64,000 nt of DNA, from the NCBI RefSeq assembly GCF_002795245.1, contig NZ_PGVG01000024.1:1-64000 (forward strand), in the 5' to 3' direction. Numbering within the stretch: position 1 is the stretch's first letter; each line of letters begins with the position of its first letter. Position numbers and translations under genes: made by a program. This document shows positions 49,226 to 57,430 of this stretch, piece after piece. The notes beneath the pieces are model-generated. The model ran no database searches, was not told the DNA's origin, and saw only the letters and a list, made by a program, of their open reading frames with translations. This DNA comes from Bradyrhizobium forestalis. Its GTDB lineage: Bacteria > Pseudomonadota > Alphaproteobacteria > Rhizobiales > Xanthobacteraceae.

Positions 49226-49686
49226 CTGCGACGGGCGCGCTGCGCGTCTGTGTGCCCCCAGGTTTCGTCCCAATCCTGCCCTGAGGCGTCGACCACGCGG
49301 CCATCGGCTTCAAAGAACTTGTTCGGCACCTGGAAGATCGCCAGGATCAAGGCGCCCTCCGGGCACCAGGCGGCATGCCGGCTGCCGGCCTCGCGCCAGA
49401 TGAATTCGCCGGCCTTGCAGGCGATGCCCTTGGCCGGCCCCTCCTTGTCGACGAGCGTGCCTTCGATGACCCAGCTCTGCTCGATGCCGACATGCTCGTG
49501 ATCGGGCAGCACCGATCCCGGTGCAAAGCGCATCAACGCAGTCATCAGGCCCGTGCGGCGATCGAACAGCAGCGTCTTGGCCTCACAGCCGGGAAAGCGC
49601 GTCTTCTGCCAGTCCATGTTTTGCGGCTGAACCAAGTGAGAATGACGATCGGCGGCTTTCTCGCCCTTCGGGGTCGCGGCGTCCAT
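49222..49686 (-). CDS. Cupin-domain protein
   Basis: 154 residues. The jelly-roll cupin is visible: LTGLMTALMRFAPGSVLPDH then EHVGIEQSWVIEGTLVD with the H-x-H-x(3)-E metal motif, and AGEFIWREAGSRHAAWCPEG as the second motif. GGAGGGAGTATC precedes the start ATG 49686. Resembles ChrR/anti-sigma-type cupins, but no sigma factor is nearby. Substrate unknown. Confidence 0.83.
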   Translation of the reverse strand: MDAATPKGEKAADRHSHLVQPQNMDWQKTRFPGCEAKTLLFDRRTGLMTALMRFAPGSVLPDHEHVGIEQSWVIEGTLVDKEGPAKGIACKAGEFIWREAGSRHAAWCPEGALILAIFQVPNKFFEADGRVVDASGQDWDETWGHTDAQRARRS

Positions 49687-49889
49687 CACGATACTCCCTC
49701 CATCTCGACCGCCCGAAATTAGCAGGATTGTCCGGCCGGGTCAGCGAGCGGTGCAACAGGCGGGGGGCATTTGCCGATCGGGCTCGAAAAATCGGCAAGC
49801 AGACGGACGTCTAGGCGCCGATCCTGCTTGATTGCGCCATGATTCCCGGCTCCAATCCGCCCCGCCATTTCTGGTTTAGGGAGACACCC

Positions 49890-50138
49890 ATGATGAAGCG
49901 GATTCTTCTCGCAGCGATCGTTGCCGCCTTTGCAGCGGGCTCGGCCTTTGCGCAAGAAACCTGCGAGAGCAAAGCCGTCGGCAAGGACGGCAAGCCGCTG
50001 GCCGGCGCCGCCAAGACCTCGTTCCTGAAAAAGTGCAAGGCGGATGCCTGCGCACCCAAGGCCGTCGGCTCCGACGGCAAGCCGCTCGCCGGCGCCGCCA
50101 AGAACAGCTTCATGAAGAAGTGCGAGACCAGCGCGTAA
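49890..50138 (+). CDS. PsiF-repeat secreted protein
   Basis: 82 residues. A signal peptide (MMKRILLAAIVAAFAAGSAF) is followed by two PsiF units of the pattern C-x(2-3)-KAVGxDGKPLAGAAKxSFxKKC. The repeats are close to identical, so an internal duplication is clear. PsiF in E. coli is phosphate-starvation inducible (family knowledge); no pho box was identified here. Four to six cysteines suggest disulfides. Confidence 0.88.
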   Translation: MMKRILLAAIVAAFAAGSAFAQETCESKAVGKDGKPLAGAAKTSFLKKCKADACAPKAVGSDGKPLAGAAKNSFMKKCETSA

Positions 50139-50157
50139 GGCGCGCTGTGGCACTCTC

Positions 50158-50290
50158 GTGCCCCGGACGCAGCGCAGCGCACTTCAGCGATGCGCTGCAG
50201 AGCCGGGGCCCATGCAACTGCACAGCGCTCCGATAGATGGGTCCCGGCTCAGCGGAGCGGCACTGCGTGCCGCACCGCGTCCGGGACACA
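50158..50290. repeat. Intergenic inverted repeat, GTGCCCCGGACGC type
   Basis: GTGCCCCGGACGCAGCGCAGC at the left pairs with the right end CACCGCGTCCGGGACAC; inner GAGCCGGGGCCCAT pairs with ATGGGTCCCGGCTC. One more member of the window's intergenic repeat families. Confidence 0.82.
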
Positions 50291-50321
50291 AGACTGATAA
50301 CTCCATGAGCTCGGTGACGCC

Positions 50322-51197
50322 TCACCCCCGCCTGAACCGATAATCGAACGCGCCGCCCAGCGGCTTGATCCATCCCACCGTCGGCGCCGGAAAATGCACC
50401 GGCAGGATCAGCGTGTCGGTGTCCGCAACGGAGGCGAAGAACTTCCGCCGCGACGCCGCCGACTGCTTCGGATCCCAATCGGGCCGCGCCGACCAGTCCG
50501 GCTCGCGGCACTGGATCTGGTGATGCATGAGATCACCTGCGACCACCGCGCGCTGGCCTTTCGAAAATATGTTCACGCAGCAATGGCAGGGCGAATGCCC
50601 CGGCGTCGGCGTCAGCGTCACGGTGTCGTCAAGCGCGTAGTCGTCATCGACCAGGAGCGCCTGCCCGGCCTCGACGATCGGCAGGCAATTGTCGCGAAAC
50701 ACGGTGCCGGGCGGGTTGCTGCCCTTGGCGTGCTCGGCCTCCCAGGCCGCATACTCGCCCTTGTGGAAGACGTATTTCGCGTTCGGAAACGTCGGCACCC
50801 AGCGGCCGTCGCGCAACGTCGTATTCCAGCCGGTGTGGTCGATGTGCAGATGGGTGCAGAACACGTAGTCGATCTGCTCGAAACCGACGCCGAGCGCGAA
50901 CAGCTCGTTGCGCCAGCGCTCCTTGCCGGGAAAATCGAACGGCGGCGGATGGCCCTTGTCCTCGCCGGTGCAGGTGTCGACCAGAATGGTGTAACGCGGC
51001 GTGCGCACGACGAAGGTCTGATAAGTGATCACCATCATGCCGCGCGCGGCGTCGAACACCTCCGGCTCCATCGTCGGCAGATGGCGCTTGAACACGCCCT
51101 CGTCGTAAGCCGGGAAGAAATCCTGCGGCCGCCGCCACGGCCCCTCCCGCTCGATCACCGCATCGATGGTGATATCGCCGATCCGCAGTTGCTTCAC
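50322..51197 (-). CDS. MBL-fold metallo-hydrolase
   Basis: 291 residues. The HxHxDH motif is in FCTHLHIDHTGWN; further metal ligands include PTPGHSPCHC, VVAGDLMHH and the LPVHFPAPTVG His. The pattern matches soluble quorum-quenching lactonase/hydrolase-type MBL proteins; the exact substrate is open. GTG 51197 has GGGAG upstream. Single gene next to the ABC-F gene. Confidence 0.87.
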   Translation of the reverse strand: MKQLRIGDITIDAVIEREGPWRRPQDFFPAYDEGVFKRHLPTMEPEVFDAARGMMVITYQTFVVRTPRYTILVDTCTGEDKGHPPPFDFPGKERWRNELFALGVGFEQIDYVFCTHLHIDHTGWNTTLRDGRWVPTFPNAKYVFHKGEYAAWEAEHAKGSNPPGTVFRDNCLPIVEAGQALLVDDDYALDDTVTLTPTPGHSPCHCCVNIFSKGQRAVVAGDLMHHQIQCREPDWSARPDWDPKQSAASRRKFFASVADTDTLILPVHFPAPTVGWIKPLGGAFDYRFRRG

Positions 51198-51268
51198 GAT
51201 TGCTTCGCTCCCCTTTTTCGAGGGAGCGTAGCGCGAGACATCAACCCGTCAAGGCATGGACCGGAATG

Positions 51269-52891
51269 CTAGCTCCGCAACCCCGGCGCCTCCTGCCCGG
51301 TGCGCGCGACATATTTCGTGTAGCCGCCGCCGTACTGATGGATGCCCTCGGGCGTCAGCTCCAGCACGCGGTTCGACAGGACGCTGAGAAAATGCCGGTC
51401 GTGCGAGACGAACAGCATGGTGCCCTCGAAATCCGACAGCGCGGTGATCAGCATCTCCTTGGTGGCGAGGTCGAGATGGTTGGTCGGCTCGTCCAGCACC
51501 AAAAAGTTCGGCGGATCGAACAGCATCTTGGCCATCACGAGCCGCGCCTTCTCGCCGCCCGACAGCACCCGGCAGCGCTTCTCGACGTCGTCGCCGGAGA
51601 AACCGAAGCAGCCGGCGAGCGCGCGCAAAGACCCCTGCCCCGCGGTCGGAAACGCGTCCTCCAGCGACTGGAACACGGTGCGCTCGCCGTCGAGCAGATC
51701 CATCGCGTGTTGGGCGAAATAGCCCATCTTGACGCTGCCCCCGAGCGCCACCGTGCCCTCGTCGGGCTCGCTCGCACCGGCGACGAGCTTGAGCAGCGTC
51801 GATTTGCCGGCGCCGTTGATGCCCATCACGCACCAGCGCTCCCGACGGCGGATCATGAAGTCGAGCCCGTCATAGATGCGCTTTGAGCCGTAGCCCTTGT
51901 GCACGTTCTTCAGTGCGACGACGTCCTCGCCCGAGCGCGGCGCCGGTGGGAAGTCAAACACAACGCTCTGGCGGCGGCGCGGCGGCTCGACCCGCTCGAT
52001 CTTGTCGAGCTTCTTCACCCGGCTCTGCACCTGCGCCGCGTGAGAGGCGCGCGCCTTGAAGCGCTCGATGAACTTGATCTCCTTGGCGAGCATGGCCTGC
52101 TGGCGCTCGAACTGCGCCTGCTGCTGCTTCTCGTTCTGCGCCCGCTGCTGCTCGTAGAATTCGTAATTGCCGGTGTAGGTGGTGAGCGAGCCGGAATCGA
52201 TCTCGACTACCTTGGAGATCACGCGGTTGATGAACTCGCGGTCATGCGAGGTCATCAGCAGCGTGCCCTCGTAATCGTGCAGGAATTTCTCCAGCCAGAT
52301 CAGGCTTTCCAGATCGAGATGGTTGCTCGGCTCGTCGAGCAGCATGACGTCGGGTCGCATCAAGAGAATCCGCGCCAGCGCCACGCGCATCTTCCAGCCG
52401 CCGGAGAGCTTGCCGACGTCGCCGTCCATCATCTCCTGGCTGAAGCCAAGCCCCGCCAGCGCCTCGCGCGCGCGGCCATCGAGCGCATAGCCGTCCAGCT
52501 CCTCGAAGCGGTGCTGCACCTCACCGTAGCGCGCGATGATCTCGTCCATCTGGTCGGCCTTGTCAGGATCGGCCATGTCAGCCTCGAGCTCGCGCAGCTC
52601 GGCCGCGACCTCGCTGACGGGACCGGCGCCATTCATCACCTCGGCCACCGCGCTGTGGCCGCTCATCTCGCCGACGTCCTGGTTGAAATAGCCGATGGTG
52701 ATGCCGCGATCGGTCGAGACCTGCCCCTCGTCGGGCAGTTCCTCGCCGGCGATCATCCGGAACAATGTGGTCTTGCCGGCGCCGTTCGGACCGACAAGCC
52801 CGATCTTCTCGCCCTTGTTGAGGGCGGCGGAAGCTTCGATGAACAGGATCTGGTGGCCGGCTTGCTTGCTGACGTTGTCGAGGCGGATCAT
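51269..52891 (-). CDS. ABC-F family ATPase (translation factor type)
   Basis: 540 residues with two ABC cassettes: Walker A GPNGAGKTTL (~35) and GINGAGKSTLL (~350), signatures LSGGWKMR and LSGGEKAR, Walker Bs LLDEPSNHLD and LVLDEPTNHLD. A central linker rich in Gln/Arg (EQQRAQNEKQQQAQFERQQA) matches ABC-F proteins such as Uup/YbiT, which act on ribosomes rather than transport. No membrane segment. Confidence 0.93.
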   Translation of the reverse strand: MIRLDNVSKQAGHQILFIEASAALNKGEKIGLVGPNGAGKTTLFRMIAGEELPDEGQVSTDRGITIGYFNQDVGEMSGHSAVAEVMNGAGPVSEVAAELRELEADMADPDKADQMDEIIARYGEVQHRFEELDGYALDGRAREALAGLGFSQEMMDGDVGKLSGGWKMRVALARILLMRPDVMLLDEPSNHLDLESLIWLEKFLHDYEGTLLMTSHDREFINRVISKVVEIDSGSLTTYTGNYEFYEQQRAQNEKQQQAQFERQQAMLAKEIKFIERFKARASHAAQVQSRVKKLDKIERVEPPRRRQSVVFDFPPAPRSGEDVVALKNVHKGYGSKRIYDGLDFMIRRRERWCVMGINGAGKSTLLKLVAGASEPDEGTVALGGSVKMGYFAQHAMDLLDGERTVFQSLEDAFPTAGQGSLRALAGCFGFSGDDVEKRCRVLSGGEKARLVMAKMLFDPPNFLVLDEPTNHLDLATKEMLITALSDFEGTMLFVSHDRHFLSVLSNRVLELTPEGIHQYGGGYTKYVARTGQEAPGLRS

Positions 52892-52967
52892 GAGGTCTTT
52901 TGGGAGGATTTTTGCGTTGCAGCGTCATAGGGCATGCAGGCCGCGAGGGGAAGCCCGGCGTGACCGG

Positions 52968-53792
52968 TCATGGCTCACAGCTTCGCCAGCCGCGCGCCGC
53001 CGCGGCGATGACAGCAAGCGTCGCCTTGGCGCCGTCAGCCTCACCCTTGTCAAAATCGCCCTCCGTCTGCGCCATTGAATTGGTGACGTGCGCGAAACAG
53101 GCGATGGAATGACCGCTTGCAGCGCTGAAGGCGTAAAGAGCGGCGGCTTCCATCTCGACCGCGAGCGTTCCCAGGTCGCGCGCACGCGCGATCGCTGCTT
53201 CAGTCTCGCGATAGGGAGCATCAGTCGTCCAGGTTGAACCGCGATGCAACTTCTCCGGCAGCGATCTGCCCTCCCGCTCAATGCGGTCCAGAAGCGACAC
53301 GTCAGGCGCTTCTGCGAAGGTCGAGCCTGGCAGGTAATGAAAACTCGTTCCCTCATCACGCAGCGCGCGGTCAATCAGGACGAAATATGGCGTGGGTCCG
53401 ATTGAGGTAATTTGTCCGGCGGACGTGACGCTGACGAGCAGCCGGCAGCCAGACACGAAGAGCTGCTCGGCGACCAGGACGGCGAACGGTGCGCCGACCG
53501 CGCAGCCGACGATGCCGACCTCGCCGATGCCGTCGAGATCGAAGGCGAGAAGCTCAGTATGATAGCAGGCCCATCCCTCATGGACGCGGCCGGCGCCGGT
53601 CTGCTTGAGGTGACGGACGACGTCGCCGTCCGGATCGAGCACGCAGATTTCGGGGACAGCGACGAGCGGCAACTGCCTCTGCCGCCGGGCCTCCCTCAGC
53701 AGCGCTTCGGGCCGGAACACGGAGGCAGCTTTGTGGTCCTTGACGCCGAGAATCGGCCACGCGGATTCTGCGCGGCGAGGCTTATCATCCAT
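52968..53792 (-). CDS. Nucleoside phosphorylase-family protein
   Basis: 274 residues of the PNP/uridine phosphorylase fold: GEVGIVGCAVGAPFAVLVAE and SVTSAGQITSI resemble the phosphate-binding and active-site parts; LAVEMEAAALYAFSAASGHS carries the conserved E-M-E-A motif. ATG 53792. It is 21 bases after the ArsR-rhodanese stop on the same strand, so likely co-transcribed. Which nucleoside it acts on is unclear. Confidence 0.82.
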   Translation of the reverse strand: MDDKPRRAESAWPILGVKDHKAASVFRPEALLREARRQRQLPLVAVPEICVLDPDGDVVRHLKQTGAGRVHEGWACYHTELLAFDLDGIGEVGIVGCAVGAPFAVLVAEQLFVSGCRLLVSVTSAGQITSIGPTPYFVLIDRALRDEGTSFHYLPGSTFAEAPDVSLLDRIEREGRSLPEKLHRGSTWTTDAPYRETEAAIARARDLGTLAVEMEAAALYAFSAASGHSIACFAHVTNSMAQTEGDFDKGEADGAKATLAVIAAAARGWRSCEP

Positions 53793-53813
53793 GACGCACC
53801 TGATCGGCTTGTT

Positions 53814-54482
53814 TCACGCGAGGGATTCGACCGGCAGGCCGGCGGCTTTCCATTCGGGGTAGCCGTCCTCGAGCCGGCGGACGCGGTAACCTCGCGTCCG
53901 GAGCGCGGCGACCGCTTCGAAAGAAAGAACGCAGTAAGGGCCACGGCAGTAGGCGATCACCTCACGGCCTTTCGGAAGTTCGCTGAGGCGTCGTTCCAGC
54001 TCGGCAAGCGGGATGTTGAGCGCGCCCGGCAAATGGCCAAGAACGAACTCGTCTACGGGGCGGACATCGAGCACCGTGACCAGATTGTCGTGCAATCTCG
54101 CGACCAGATCATCTCGCGAGACCGGTTCAAGCGCATCGCGGGCGCGGAAGTAGTCGGTCACGACGCGGCCGATCTCGGCGATGTTCCGCTCGCCGACGCG
54201 CCCCAGCGCCTTGGTCAGCGCGACCACTTCAGCATCGCCGGCCAAGCGATAGAGAACGTGTTTGCCCCGTCGCTCCGTCTCGACGAGACGCGCGCGCCTG
54301 AGGACCTGCAGATGGCGGGATGTATTAGCGAACGTCAGATGCGCGCGGGCCGATAGCTCCTCGACGCTGCGCACCCCCTGGGCGAGGTGCTCCAACAGCT
54401 CGAGCCGATGCTCATGGCCCAACGCCTGCGCCACCTCGGCAAGATTCTTATAAATCGCGTGCTTCGGTCCGGTACTTGACAC
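53814..54482 (-). CDS. ArsR-type HTH fused to a rhodanese domain
   Basis: 222 residues from GTG 54482 (AGGAACTGCC upstream). Residues ~10-95 are an ArsR winged helix (HRLELLEHLAQGVRSVEELS, HLTFANTSRHLQVLRRARLV); ~120-220 a rhodanese domain with active-site loop CRGPYC after VIAYCRGPYC. Cysteines could sense sulfide or persulfide, as in related regulators. Divergent from the MBL-MFS cluster with a palindrome between; likely the repressor of both sides. Confidence 0.88.
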   Translation of the reverse strand: MSSTGPKHAIYKNLAEVAQALGHEHRLELLEHLAQGVRSVEELSARAHLTFANTSRHLQVLRRARLVETERRGKHVLYRLAGDAEVVALTKALGRVGERNIAEIGRVVTDYFRARDALEPVSRDDLVARLHDNLVTVLDVRPVDEFVLGHLPGALNIPLAELERRLSELPKGREVIAYCRGPYCVLSFEAVAALRTRGYRVRRLEDGYPEWKAAGLPVESLA

Positions 54483-54500
54483 GGCAGTTCCTGAATATAT

Positions 54501-54522
54501 CATTCAACAGATCGATTGAATG
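54501..54522. promoter_or_regulatory. Palindrome CATTCAA-N8-TTGAATG, candidate operator
   Basis: Perfect 7-bp arms around eight bases, in an A/T-rich patch between the ArsR-rhodanese start (54482) and the MBL gene (54557). Strong inverted symmetry and divergent placement fit a dimeric ArsR-family repressor. Binding not shown. Confidence 0.65.
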
Positions 54523-54556
54523 TTATCTAGCCGCTCTTTGTGAGGAGTGCAAGTCC

Positions 54557-55297
54557 ATGATCCTCCGCCAGTTCTTGCATCGCGATCCCGTCGGCATCTC
54601 CTACCTCTTCGGCTGCGGCGGCAAGGCCACCGGTGCGGTCGTCGATCCCGTCGGCGATATCCAGCCCTATCTGCAAGCCGCCGACAATGCCGGCATGCGC
54701 ATTCACTTCGTCGTCGACACCCATGTTCATGCCGACCACCTCTCGGCGGGACGGGCTCTCGCAGACGCAGCGGGGGCGTCCTACGTGCTCTCGTCGAACG
54801 CGGGCGTATCGTTTCCGTTCAAAGGACTTAGCGATGGCGACGTCCTTCCGCTCGGCAACGTCACGGCGACGGCTCTTCACACGCCAGGTCACACGCCCGA
54901 GCACATCTGTCTTCTTGTGACGGACCGGACGCGCGCCGACGAACCCTGGTTCGTCCTGACCGGCCACACTCTGATGGTCGGCGATCTCGGTCGCACCGAA
55001 CTCGCCGCCAGTGCCGAAGAAGGCGCAAGACAACTGTTCCGCAGCGTGCGCAAGCTGAAGGACTTGCCTGATTACGTCGAGGTCCTGCCGGGCGCCTATG
55101 CAGGCTCGGTCTGCGGCCGCCGGCTGAGCGGCAAGCCCTGGTCCACGATCGGCTTCGAGAAGCGGCACAACCAGGCTTTCATGATCGAGGATGAAGCCGA
55201 ATTTGTCCGGTTCATGGTCGCCGAGATTCCGCCGGCACCGCCGGAAGCCACGAAGATCAGAGCCGCCAATTCAGGCGTCGCTGCCGCTGCGGCCTGA
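54557..55297 (+). CDS. MBL-fold persulfide dioxygenase-like protein
   Basis: 246 residues, ETHE1/glyoxalase-II-like fold: FVVDTHVHADHLSAGRALAD holds HxHxDH; HTPGHTPEHIC and LMVGDLGRTELA supply further metal ligands. The persulfide dioxygenase type is suggested by the DTHVHADH and HTPGHTP motifs and by the ArsR-rhodanese neighbour. Start ATG 54557 has GAGGAG upstream. First gene of the plus-strand sulfur-type operon; the MFS gene follows after four bases. Confidence 0.83.
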   Translation: MILRQFLHRDPVGISYLFGCGGKATGAVVDPVGDIQPYLQAADNAGMRIHFVVDTHVHADHLSAGRALADAAGASYVLSSNAGVSFPFKGLSDGDVLPLGNVTATALHTPGHTPEHICLLVTDRTRADEPWFVLTGHTLMVGDLGRTELAASAEEGARQLFRSVRKLKDLPDYVEVLPGAYAGSVCGRRLSGKPWSTIGFEKRHNQAFMIEDEAEFVRFMVAEIPPAPPEATKIRAANSGVAAAAA

Positions 55298-55301
55298 TGC
55301 C

Positions 55302-56588
55302 ATGAGCGAAGCGGCAACTGCCCCGCAAAGGTCGCCTTCGGTCAGATTGGGCCTCAGGGAAAACTGGCCGCAGTTCGCTCTCCTCGTCCTGATCAATGCC
55401 TTCGTGGGCGGGATGGTTGGGATCGAGCGAACCGTCGTGCCACTGATCGGCGCCGAGGAGTTCAAGATCGACTCGACGACGCTCGTCGTCTCCTTCATCG
55501 TCAGCTTCGGCGTCGTGAAGGCGTGCGCCAACCTGATCTCCGGCCAGCTCGCCGACAAGTGGGGGCGCAAGCAGATTCTGATCCTCGGGTGGCTCGTCGG
55601 CCTTCCGGTGCCGTTTATGATCATCTGGGCACCAAGCTGGGAATGGGTGATCGCCGCCAATGCCTTTCTCGGCATCAACCAGGGCCTTGCCTGGTCGATG
55701 ACCGTGATCATGAAGATCGATCTCGTCGGGCCAAAGTCGCGCGGCTTGGCCGTGGGCCTGAACGAGTTCGCCGGCTATCTCGCGGTCGGCGTGACCGCCT
55801 ACCTCACCGGGTATCTTGCGTCGGAGTATGGGCTGCGGCCCGCGCCGATCTACCTCGGCGTAGCCTATGCGATCCTCGGGGCCGCGCTCTCGATCCTCTT
55901 GGTGCGCGACACGCGCGAGCACGTCCGGCTGGAGACTGCGGCGCATGCGCGTCAAGCATCTCCAATCAGCTTCCGGGAGATCTTCGTCCTCACGTCGTTC
56001 AGGGATCGCAACCTGTTCGCCGCGTCGCAGGCGGGGCTGGTGAACAACCTCAACGACGGCATGAGCTGGGGCATCTTTCCCCTGTTTTTCGCCTCGTTCG
56101 GTCTGGCCGTCGATCGGATTGGCATACTGAAGGCCGTCTATCCCGCGACGTGGGGCGTCCTCCAGGTCGCCACCGGTCCGCTGTCCGACCGCTGGGGCCG
56201 CAAGGGCCTGATCGCCGCCGGCATGTGGGTACAGGCCGCGGGCTTGTTCTTGACTGGGGCGACCAGTCATTTCGAGTGGTGGCTCGTCGGCAGCCTGTTG
56301 CTCGGACTCGGCACTGCCATGGTGTACCCGAGCTTGATCGCCGCCGTATCTGATGCCTCGCATCCGAGCTGGCGGGCGCGCTCGCTCAGCGTCTACCGCT
56401 TCTGGCGCGATCTCGGCTACGCGATCGGGGCGCTGTCGGCCGGCATCATAGCCGACAGATTCGGCCTATCAGCGGCGATCACTTCGATCGCTGCCCTGAC
56501 GTTCATTTCCGGCGCCGTCGTAGCGGTGTCCATGCGGGAACGGGGTTCGATTGATCTCGCGCAAAAAGCGAGCCGACCGACGGAGTAG
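55302..56588 (+). CDS. MFS transporter
   Basis: 428 residues, 12 membrane helices. The first-loop motif GQLADKWGRKQIL and the second-half counterpart GPLSDRWGRKGLI are the usual MFS A-motifs. Closest type among bacterial MFS not certain. Four bases after the MBL gene, so in the same operon. It might export or import a sulfur compound; that is inference from the neighbours. Confidence 0.87.
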   Translation: MSEAATAPQRSPSVRLGLRENWPQFALLVLINAFVGGMVGIERTVVPLIGAEEFKIDSTTLVVSFIVSFGVVKACANLISGQLADKWGRKQILILGWLVGLPVPFMIIWAPSWEWVIAANAFLGINQGLAWSMTVIMKIDLVGPKSRGLAVGLNEFAGYLAVGVTAYLTGYLASEYGLRPAPIYLGVAYAILGAALSILLVRDTREHVRLETAAHARQASPISFREIFVLTSFRDRNLFAASQAGLVNNLNDGMSWGIFPLFFASFGLAVDRIGILKAVYPATWGVLQVATGPLSDRWGRKGLIAAGMWVQAAGLFLTGATSHFEWWLVGSLLLGLGTAMVYPSLIAAVSDASHPSWRARSLSVYRFWRDLGYAIGALSAGIIADRFGLSAAITSIAALTFISGAVVAVSMRERGSIDLAQKASRPTE

Positions 56589-56618
56589 AGTTGATTTTTT
56601 TAATGCTGGAGCAGGCCG

Positions 56619-56717
56619 ATGCAGAAAGTCTTGGTCCAAGCTGGCGCCGCTCTCTCCCTCCTGCCCGGGACAGCATGGGCGCAGGCGCCGTCAGACGCTG
56701 AACGCTACTACGGCTGA
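56619..56717 (+). pseudogene. Signal-peptide ORF ended by in-frame TGA before the SHOCT gene
   Basis: ATG 56619 has GGAG seven bases upstream and encodes 32 residues (MQKVLVQAGAALSLLPGTAW, then AQAPSDAERYYG) up to TGA 56715-56717. The next codons read GPHMMGWGG in the same frame, straight into the SHOCT protein. The natural protein probably runs through, with the TGA replacing a sense codon such as TGG. Either a broken gene or two pieces with reinitiation. Confidence 0.65.
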
Positions 56718-56726
56718 GGTCCGCAC

Positions 56727-56975
56727 ATGATGGGCTGGGGCGGAGGATGGTACGCCATGATCTTCGGTCCGTTGTTCATGATCCTGTTGCTCGCGGTCCT
56801 TGTTGCCGTTGTGGTCCTTCTTGTCCGCTGGCTGGGCGGGCTAACGCAAGGAAGCTATCAGCCGCACCAATCGCCGCCCGCACGCACGCCGCTCGATATC
56901 CTCAAGGAGCGTTTCGCGCGCGGCGAGATAGACAAGGTGGAGTTCGAGGACCGGCGGCGCGTTCTCGGCGAGTAA
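56727..56975 (+). CDS. Short membrane SHOCT-domain protein
   Basis: 82 residues. One membrane helix (MIFGPLFMILLLAVLVAVVV onward) and a C-terminal SHOCT motif (LDILKERFARGEIDKVEFED). ATG 56727 is preceded by TGAGG, seven bases upstream, so it may be translated on its own after the in-frame stop at 56715. The upstream signal-like ORF was probably once its N-terminus. Function unknown; part of the sulfur-type cluster by position. Confidence 0.75.
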   Translation: MMGWGGGWYAMIFGPLFMILLLAVLVAVVVLLVRWLGGLTQGSYQPHQSPPARTPLDILKERFARGEIDKVEFEDRRRVLGE

Positions 56976-57024
56976 TTCGGTGCGTTCGACCCCAAGCTCG
57001 TTCAGTTGAAAAGGAAGCGCCCCC

Positions 57025-57378
57025 GTGCAGATTCTGCTGATACTGAACGATCCGCCCTACGGCACCGAGCGGACCTACAATGGCTTGCGCCTGGCTCTCG
57101 CTCTCGCCAAGAGCGATCCAGGGATCACCGTCACGGTGTTCTTGATGGCCGACGCGGTAGTGGCTGCGAAGTCCGGCCAGAAGACGCCGGATGGCTACTA
57201 CAATGTGGGGCGCATGCTGAAGGGCGTTGTGGCGGGCAAGGGACAAGTCCTGCTTTGCGGCACTTGCATGGACGCCCGCGGACTCACTGATGCAGAGATA
57301 CTCAGTAGCGCGAGACGCAGCACCATGGTCGAACCCGCGACGGCAACCGCTTCTGCCGACAAGGTATTGGTCTTTTGA
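57025..57378 (+). CDS. DsrE/DsrF-like protein
   Basis: 117 residues: ILLILNDPPYGTERTYNGLR begins the DsrE fold; AGKGQVLLCGTCMDARGLTD carries the Cys-x2-Cys active-site region; the end ASADKVLVF is typical. DsrE proteins carry sulfane sulfur as persulfide on the cysteine. GTG 57025 has AAGGAAG upstream. Last gene of the sulfur-type cluster. Confidence 0.85.
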   Translation: MQILLILNDPPYGTERTYNGLRLALALAKSDPGITVTVFLMADAVVAAKSGQKTPDGYYNVGRMLKGVVAGKGQVLLCGTCMDARGLTDAEILSSARRSTMVEPATATASADKVLVF

Positions 57379-57430
57379 AGCAGGGATTCCTCACTCAAAC
57401 CGGCCAATCGAATATAGATCGCCGTTGGCG

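Noticed and set aside
56715..56717. TGA read as selenocysteine
   Set aside because: No SECIS-like hairpin was seen right after the TGA, and the following residues do not resemble a selenoprotein family.
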